From Asticcacaulis sp. MM231 (GTDB taxonomy: Bacteria > Pseudomonadota > Alphaproteobacteria > Caulobacterales > Caulobacteraceae): a DNA stretch of 64,000 bases. The notes under the pieces are model-generated. The model searched no databases. It saw only the letters and a list, made by a program, of their open reading frames with translations, and was not told the DNA's origin. Location of the stretch: positions 124,001 through 188,000 of the forward strand of contig NZ_OZ075108.1 of the NCBI RefSeq assembly GCF_964186625.1. Direction: 5' to 3'. Shown here piece after piece: positions 63,976 through 64,000 of the stretch; the first letter of the stretch is position 1, and each line of letters opens with the position of its first letter. Position numbers and translations under genes: made by a program.

Positions 63976-64000
63976 TTCACTATTTTTACAAATGGGCTCT

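Overview
The window looks like a chromosomal segment of an alphaproteobacterium of the Caulobacteraceae, probably Asticcacaulis or a close relative. The evidence is gene content and order, full-consensus CtrA boxes (TTAA-N7-TTAA), GANTC (CcrM) sites and a hemE-proximal origin region of the Caulobacter type. This assignment is an inference from families and synteny; no database was searched. LAYOUT. 0-7.5 kb: the tail of a secreted alpha/beta hydrolase, a small membrane protein, a pentapeptide-repeat protein, two small cytosolic enzymes, a TonB-dependent receptor, trmD-rplS without rimM beside them, and a membrane-anchored thioredoxin-fold protein. 7.6-17.6 kb: a tightly overlapping plus-strand operon (acyltransferase-like, tsaE, AmgK-like kinase, MurU-like uridylyltransferase, addB, addA), followed by trxA. 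17.7-37.4 kb: almost entirely minus-strand housekeeping genes: an unknown protein with CtrA and DnaA sites upstream, purU, the rimP-nusA-ylxR-infB operon, trmB, metK, an XRE regulator, the miaB-phoH-ybeY-corC-lnt operon, fur, rimI, tsaB and nfuA. 37.6-53.1 kb: a very large NAD-glutamate dehydrogenase, a MAPEG protein, mltA and a Tim44-like gene, secB, a response-regulator gene split by two nested insertion sequences (IS630 then IS701), then dnaQ-coaE-aroE-maf and the PEP synthase/PPDK regulatory protein gene. 53.1-53.6 kb: an AT-rich non-coding gap with three full-consensus CtrA boxes and a near-consensus DnaA box next to hemE, the candidate replication origin. 53.6-64 kb: all plus strand, hemE-hemH-hemJ, rho, a DUF6489-like gene, mnmE, mnmG, rsmG, parA and parB, with three perfect parS sites. 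HOW IT FITS TOGETHER. Transcription diverges from the hemE-upstream gap, minus on the left and plus on the right, as expected when highly expressed genes follow replication. The parS/parAB centromere lies 5-10 kb away. TWO CROSS-CUTTING SIGNALS. First, every frameshift I found in conserved genes (AmgK-like, nusA, corC, hemE, and three in mnmG) falls exactly on a six-base GANTTC or its complement. In six of the seven, removing one base restores both the family reading frame and a five-base GANTC. The best explanation is an assembly artefact at CcrM-methylated GANTC, not gene decay. Second, a REP-like palindromic element with core GGGGTC-(1-10 nt)-GACCCC recurs about eight times in intergenic gaps. 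Twice it occurs as an inverted pair around a terminator.
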